NCBI GenBank assembly: GCA_905067555.1
Contig: CAJHIS010000004.1
Span: 1-46,806 of the forward strand
Reading direction: 5' to 3'
Length of the DNA stretch: 46,806 nt
From: Candidatus Argoarchaeum ethanivorans
GTDB lineage: Archaea; Halobacteriota; Methanosarcinia; Methanosarcinales; EX4572-44
In this document: one piece after another, positions 43,282-46,806 of the stretch
Position numbering within the stretch: position 1 is the first letter of the stretch
Layout: the number at the start of each line of letters is the position of its first letter
Translations under genes and position numbers: made by a program
Notes under the pieces: model-generated
The model's database searches: none
The model's input: the letters and a program-made list of their open reading frames with translations, nothing else
What the model was told of the DNA's origin: nothing

Positions 43282-45648
43282 ATGCCACCTTCTAACATTG
43301 AGATAGAAGCTTTAAAAAATGTAGTAATAAATATAGGCGGGATTGAAGAGGAAGAAGAAGAATGGGAGACAATGGGCCCAACACCGATGCCAGGTATAGC
43401 TGATCTCAGGAACTGGGATTACAAGCTGTTAAAGCGATACAAACCGTTCTATGCTCCCTACTGTGAGATGTGCTGCTTCTGCACATTCGGAAAGTGCGAT
43501 CTTACCGGAGGAAAAAAAGGCGCATGCGGTCTCGGTATGGCTGCCCAGCAGGCACGGTTTGTGACGATTGCATGTCTTATGGGGTGCTCTGCACACACAG
43601 CACACGGCAGGCACCTGCTTCGCAAGGTTCTAAAGATTGTGGGAGATCGTGAGATTAATATGGGAACAGGTATTAATATCGAAGCACCGCTTACGAGGCT
43701 TATCACAGGAATTAAACCAGAGAAATTGAGTGATTTCATTCCTGTGCTTGAGTATCTGGAGGAGCAGATTGCCCAGTTGCTGGATTCAACGCACACTGGT
43801 CAGGAAGGCTCTAATCTCGACTATGAGTCAAAGGCGTACCATGCTGGAATGCTCGACTCACTCGGTAAGGAGGTTGCAGACCTCATCCAGATCGTTGCAT
43901 TCGATCTTCCCAAAGGAGACCCCGATGCTCCTCTGGTTGAGATCGGGATGGGATGCGTTGATGAAAGTAAGCCAGTAATACTTGTCATCGGTCACAATGT
44001 TGTGCCGTCTGTTGCTGTTATGGATTACATGTCTGATCATGGACTTGATGAACGGATTGAAGTTGCGGGAATTTGCTGTACTGCCATTGATACGACACGA
44101 TACTCCCAAAAAGCGAAGATTGTTGGCTCAATCGGGAGGCAGCTTCGTTTTGTCCGTTCAGGGGTTGCAGATGTTATAATGGTTGATGAACAGTGCATCC
44201 GTGCAGACATTCTTGAGCAGGCAAAACGAATTCATGCCCCCCTTATTGCAACAAACGACAAGGCACTCTATGGGCTTGTTGATCGAACAAATGATTCGGT
44301 AGATGATATTGTTGCCATACTCGCAAGTGGCAAGGAACCTGGTGTAGTGATCCTTGATCCGGTCAAGGCAGGAGAGGTGGCAGTACGAGTTGTGCAGATC
44401 ACGCATGAAAAGCGAAAGGAACTTGTTAATATTCTAACCGATGAAGAGTTTAAAGAGTACGTTACGATGTGCCAGAACTGTGATGCAAACTGCATAGTTG
44501 CATGCCCGCAGGGGCTTCCGATTGGTGAAGCAAATAAAGCTGCTGCGAAAGGGGATACTGCACCGCTTGCCAGCCTGTTTGACCCGTGTGTCGGATGCGG
44601 AAGGTGCGAACAGGTGTGTAAAAAACACATTCCAATTGTTGATGTAATCCTGAAAGCATCGCTTCCTTATGTAAAATCAGAGAAGGGAATGATACGTGTT
44701 GGAAGAGGTCCTGTGCGTGATACGGAGATTAGAAAGGTTGGTGCTCCACTTGTTCTTGGAACAATTCCCGGAATTATTGCCATTGTCGGGTGCGGCAACT
44801 ACCCCAACGGAACAAAAGATGTGTACAGAATAGCAAAAGAGTTTGCTGAACGGAAGTACATCGTTGTTTTGACCGGGTGCGGCGCTATGGATGCTGCACT
44901 CTACCGTGATAAGGATGGAAAAACACTCTATGAGAAATATCCGGGAGACTTTGATGGCGGATGCGTTCTCAATATTGGTTCATGCGTTTCAAATGCACAC
45001 ATTCACGGTGCAGCTATCAAAGTGGCAGCGATCTATGCAAGACGAAACATCAGGGGAAACTATGCAGAGATTGCCGACTACATCTTAAACAGGGTTGGTG
45101 CGTGCGGTGTGGCATGGGGTGCAATGTCCCAGAAAGCGGCATCGATTGCATCAGGTGTAAATCGAATAGGTATTCCTGTTGTTATCGGTCCACACGGCTG
45201 GAAGTACAGAAGAGCATACCTTGGACGAAAGTATGTTGATGAGGATTGGGTGGTCTATGATGCAAGAGACGGCTCTAAAGTGCAGATTGAGCCTGCACCG
45301 GAACACATGCTTGTGGCAGCAGACACGTATCAAGAGGCGATCCCACTCATTGCAAGACTCTGCTTCCGTCCAACCGATAACAGCATGGGTAGGCAGGTAA
45401 AGCTCACGCATTACATGGACCTGTCGATGAAGTATCTTGGCGTGTATCCTGACGATTGGCACATCTTTGTGAGAGGCGAAGCAGATCTCCCGCTTGCAAG
45501 AAAAGAGGAGTACCTTAGAATTTTGAAAGAAGAACATGGCTGGGATGTCGATCTTGAAGCAAAGAAGATACTTTCAGGACCTGTGCGAAAGATGGATGTC
45601 GGGTTTGACGCAACAAACCTTGAAGAACTCATAAAGAAGAACAAGTGA
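43282..45648 (+). CDS. cdhA: Acetyl-CoA decarbonylase/synthase alpha subunit (CO dehydrogenase)
   Basis: The 788-residue protein has the N-terminal cysteine cluster CEMCCFCTFGKC (61-72) followed by GACGLGMAAQQ and MGCSAHTAHGRHL, ligands of the iron-sulfur clusters and proton-transfer histidines of the Ni-Fe CO dehydrogenase. Two ferredoxin-type clusters lie at about 397 (CQNCDANCIVACPQG) and 436 (CVGCGRCEQVCKKHIP), which are specific to the archaeal alpha subunit. VVLTGCGAMD and NIGSCVSNAHIHGAA carry C-cluster ligands. It oxidises or makes CO in the Wood-Ljungdahl pathway. AATGGAGGGATT before the ATG is the ribosome-binding site. cdhB follows by ten bases. Confidence 0.97.
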   Translation: MPPSNIEIEALKNVVINIGGIEEEEEEWETMGPTPMPGIADLRNWDYKLLKRYKPFYAPYCEMCCFCTFGKCDLTGGKKGACGLGMAAQQARFVTIACLMGCSAHTAHGRHLLRKVLKIVGDREINMGTGINIEAPLTRLITGIKPEKLSDFIPVLEYLEEQIAQLLDSTHTGQEGSNLDYESKAYHAGMLDSLGKEVADLIQIVAFDLPKGDPDAPLVEIGMGCVDESKPVILVIGHNVVPSVAVMDYMSDHGLDERIEVAGICCTAIDTTRYSQKAKIVGSIGRQLRFVRSGVADVIMVDEQCIRADILEQAKRIHAPLIATNDKALYGLVDRTNDSVDDIVAILASGKEPGVVILDPVKAGEVAVRVVQITHEKRKELVNILTDEEFKEYVTMCQNCDANCIVACPQGLPIGEANKAAAKGDTAPLASLFDPCVGCGRCEQVCKKHIPIVDVILKASLPYVKSEKGMIRVGRGPVRDTEIRKVGAPLVLGTIPGIIAIVGCGNYPNGTKDVYRIAKEFAERKYIVVLTGCGAMDAALYRDKDGKTLYEKYPGDFDGGCVLNIGSCVSNAHIHGAAIKVAAIYARRNIRGNYAEIADYILNRVGACGVAWGAMSQKAASIASGVNRIGIPVVIGPHGWKYRRAYLGRKYVDEDWVVYDARDGSKVQIEPAPEHMLVAADTYQEAIPLIARLCFRPTDNSMGRQVKLTHYMDLSMKYLGVYPDDWHIFVRGEADLPLARKEEYLRILKEEHGWDVDLEAKKILSGPVRKMDVGFDATNLEELIKKNK

Positions 45649-45658
45649 GGTAATTAGG

Positions 45659-46183
45659 ATGGAAATACCATTTGATATCGGAAATATTTCAGGCCCTGAG
45701 AATGCAAGAGTAGCACAACCAGAAGCGCTTGGAAGAGCGATTAAGAATGCAAAGAGACCGCTTCTCGTCGTTGGCTCCGAGATTCTTGATGATGACTTGA
45801 TAGAAAAAGCGATTGCCATCGGGAAAAAAGGAATTCCCATAGCAGCAACAGCACACAGCATGAAAGGCTTTGTGGATAGAGGGTACACAGAGAATGTCCA
45901 CCTGACAGGTCTTCATGAACTTGCAAATAACATTGAAAGCAGGGATTGGATGGGTTTTGATAAAACGGGTGGGTACGATCTTATAGCAGTGCTTGGTGGT
46001 ATTTACTATTCAACCTCACAATTCCTGATTGCTCTAAAAAACTTTGCAACCGATCCGATCGTTCGATGCATTTCGATTGATCGATATTATCACCCGGCTG
46101 CACGAATGAGTTCTGTTAACATAAGTCGGAAGCATACAGACGAGTTTAAGAAAATGCTTGACAAGGTTATTGAGAATATTTAG
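45659..46183 (+). CDS. cdhB: Acetyl-CoA decarbonylase/synthase epsilon subunit
   Basis: The 174-residue protein begins MEIPFDIGNISGPENARVAQ and has RPLLVVGSEILDDDLIEKAI and IPIAATAHSMKGFVDRG, the epsilon-subunit pattern. It forms an alpha2-epsilon2 unit with CdhA and may bind FAD or a nucleotide in its Rossmann-like fold. The gene follows cdhA by ten bases with a GTGAGGTAA ribosome-binding site. cdhC, D and E do not follow; the next gene encodes an unrelated membrane protein. Confidence 0.95.
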   Translation: MEIPFDIGNISGPENARVAQPEALGRAIKNAKRPLLVVGSEILDDDLIEKAIAIGKKGIPIAATAHSMKGFVDRGYTENVHLTGLHELANNIESRDWMGFDKTGGYDLIAVLGGIYYSTSQFLIALKNFATDPIVRCISIDRYYHPAARMSSVNISRKHTDEFKKMLDKVIENI

Positions 46184-46234
46184 ATTTGTATAAAATGAGC
46201 TCTATTGAAATGTGATAGAAAAGCAGGACATGCT

Positions 46235-46806
46235 ATGAGTAGCAGAAGAAAACCATTGAGTCGCGGCGAAAAAGAATTGGGGCAAAAAGCGATCGTCCTT
46301 CTATTTCTTGTTTACATAGTTTGGGTATATGCAATTCAACCTATTATTGAATGGGTAAACCAAAATATAACAACAATAATTACTATTTTCATTGGTCTAA
46401 TGGTATTGGCAATGGTGATATGTATTTTGTATTGGAAATATAAAACGAAAAAAGAAGCGGAAGAACGAGCTTATGAAGAGGGGCAAAAAGCGAAAGGTTT
46501 TGTTAAATTTGTGGACCGATTTGGATCCAAAAGATGGGGAAAACCAAATGAGGTAGAAAAGTGGGAAAAAGAAGATGAAGAAGCGAGAGAAAAAGAAAAA
46601 CTAATCAATCAAATAATTGGTGAAATAGAGAATTTCAAACAATCACGAAACCATCGTAATGAATTCCCATATCAGCTTGAATTAATGGGCTGTCTTAAAT
46701 CAAAATTTCCTAATGCAGATATTGAACAGCAAAAAGGTTCATCTAGGCCTGATATTGTTGTTGGAGATATAGCAATCGAAGTAAAAGGACCGACGAGAAC
46801 CACAGA
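46235..46806 (+). CDS. Membrane-anchored nuclease-like protein (partial)
   Basis: ATG 46235 opens MSSRRKPLSRGEKELGQKAI. Two membrane helices follow (about 18-35 and 45-66) joined by a loop with NQNITT, then a charged coiled-coil-like segment. The end of the window reads SRPDIVVGDIAIEVKGPTRT. The D-x-(about 8)-E-V-K arrangement is the core of PD-(D/E)XK nucleases and related restriction-like folds. The protein is cut at the window edge, so length and full domain are unknown. It is not a cdh component by sequence. Nuclease activity is only suggested by the motif. Confidence 0.65.
   Translation, partial: MSSRRKPLSRGEKELGQKAIVLLFLVYIVWVYAIQPIIEWVNQNITTIITIFIGLMVLAMVICILYWKYKTKKEAEERAYEEGQKAKGFVKFVDRFGSKRWGKPNEVEKWEKEDEEAREKEKLINQIIGEIENFKQSRNHRNEFPYQLELMGCLKSKFPNADIEQQKGSSRPDIVVGDIAIEVKGPTRTT

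Noticed and set aside
43429-45537. Reverse-strand frames over cdhA
   Set aside because: They are shadows of the well-supported cdhA frame.

Overview
The window looks like chromosomal DNA from a methanogen- or methanotroph-related euryarchaeon. Its right end encodes the catalytic and epsilon subunits of the archaeal acetyl-CoA decarbonylase/synthase (CdhA, CdhB) and GatE, an archaeon-only amidotransferase subunit. It also holds a FilR1/DUF1724-type regulator, an archaellin remnant, DUF1616 and an archaeosortase/PEF-CTERM system. TATA-like promoters and purine-rich ribosome-binding sites fit this. The combination suggests the Methanosarcinales/Syntrophoarchaeia (ANME-1-like) neighbourhood; that placement is inference.

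Layout. 1-1430: a decayed IS1182-type transposase and a small winged-helix regulator. 2.0-9.8 kb: VanZ-like protein, DUF1616 surface protein, M48 protease, then a convergent archaeosortase followed by three tandem PEF-CTERM proteins. 9.9-10.7 kb: UppP-type phosphatase. 11.2-23.6 kb: an A+T-rich glycan cluster (deacetylase, FemAB-like protein, two methyltransferases, DegT aminotransferase, DUF354, GT2, two GT4, a GT-C-like membrane protein, a flippase), interrupted by a DUF4258/DUF2283 toxin-antitoxin-like pair. 23.9-30.7 kb: three large secreted, sequon-rich proteins with beta-helix, cohesin, PKD and dockerin-like modules, rearranged by a 2,023-bp-spaced duplication. 31.0-36.4 kb: a second glycan operon resembling WbpE-WbpB-WbpD-WbpA, followed by a GlcNAc-1-phosphate transferase. 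37.0-38.4 kb: a CPBP protease next to a fourth PEF-CTERM protein. 38.7-41.2 kb: a UbiA-family enzyme, a FilR1-like regulator and an archaellin remnant fused to a transposase tail. 41.4-46.8 kb: gatE, cdhA, cdhB and a membrane-anchored nuclease-like protein cut by the window edge.

Together, most of the window builds the cell surface. The second glycan operon can make a diacetamido-uronic acid nucleotide sugar and start a lipid-linked glycan; the first cluster extends, decorates and flips glycans; UppP may recycle the lipid carrier; the archaeosortase processes PEF-CTERM proteins; and the cohesin/dockerin proteins could assemble an extracellular scaffold.

The most unusual signal is inside the methyltransferase gene at 13.7-14.5 kb: an exact 36-bp direct repeat flanking an exact 36-bp G+C-richer insert. 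This is the geometry expected from off-target CRISPR spacer integration. Other notable signals are the recent chimera-forming duplication at 26.1-29.9 kb, a 280-bp inverted copy of a PEF-CTERM promoter and signal-peptide region 31 kb away, and a shared inverted-repeat operator candidate upstream of two different regulators.
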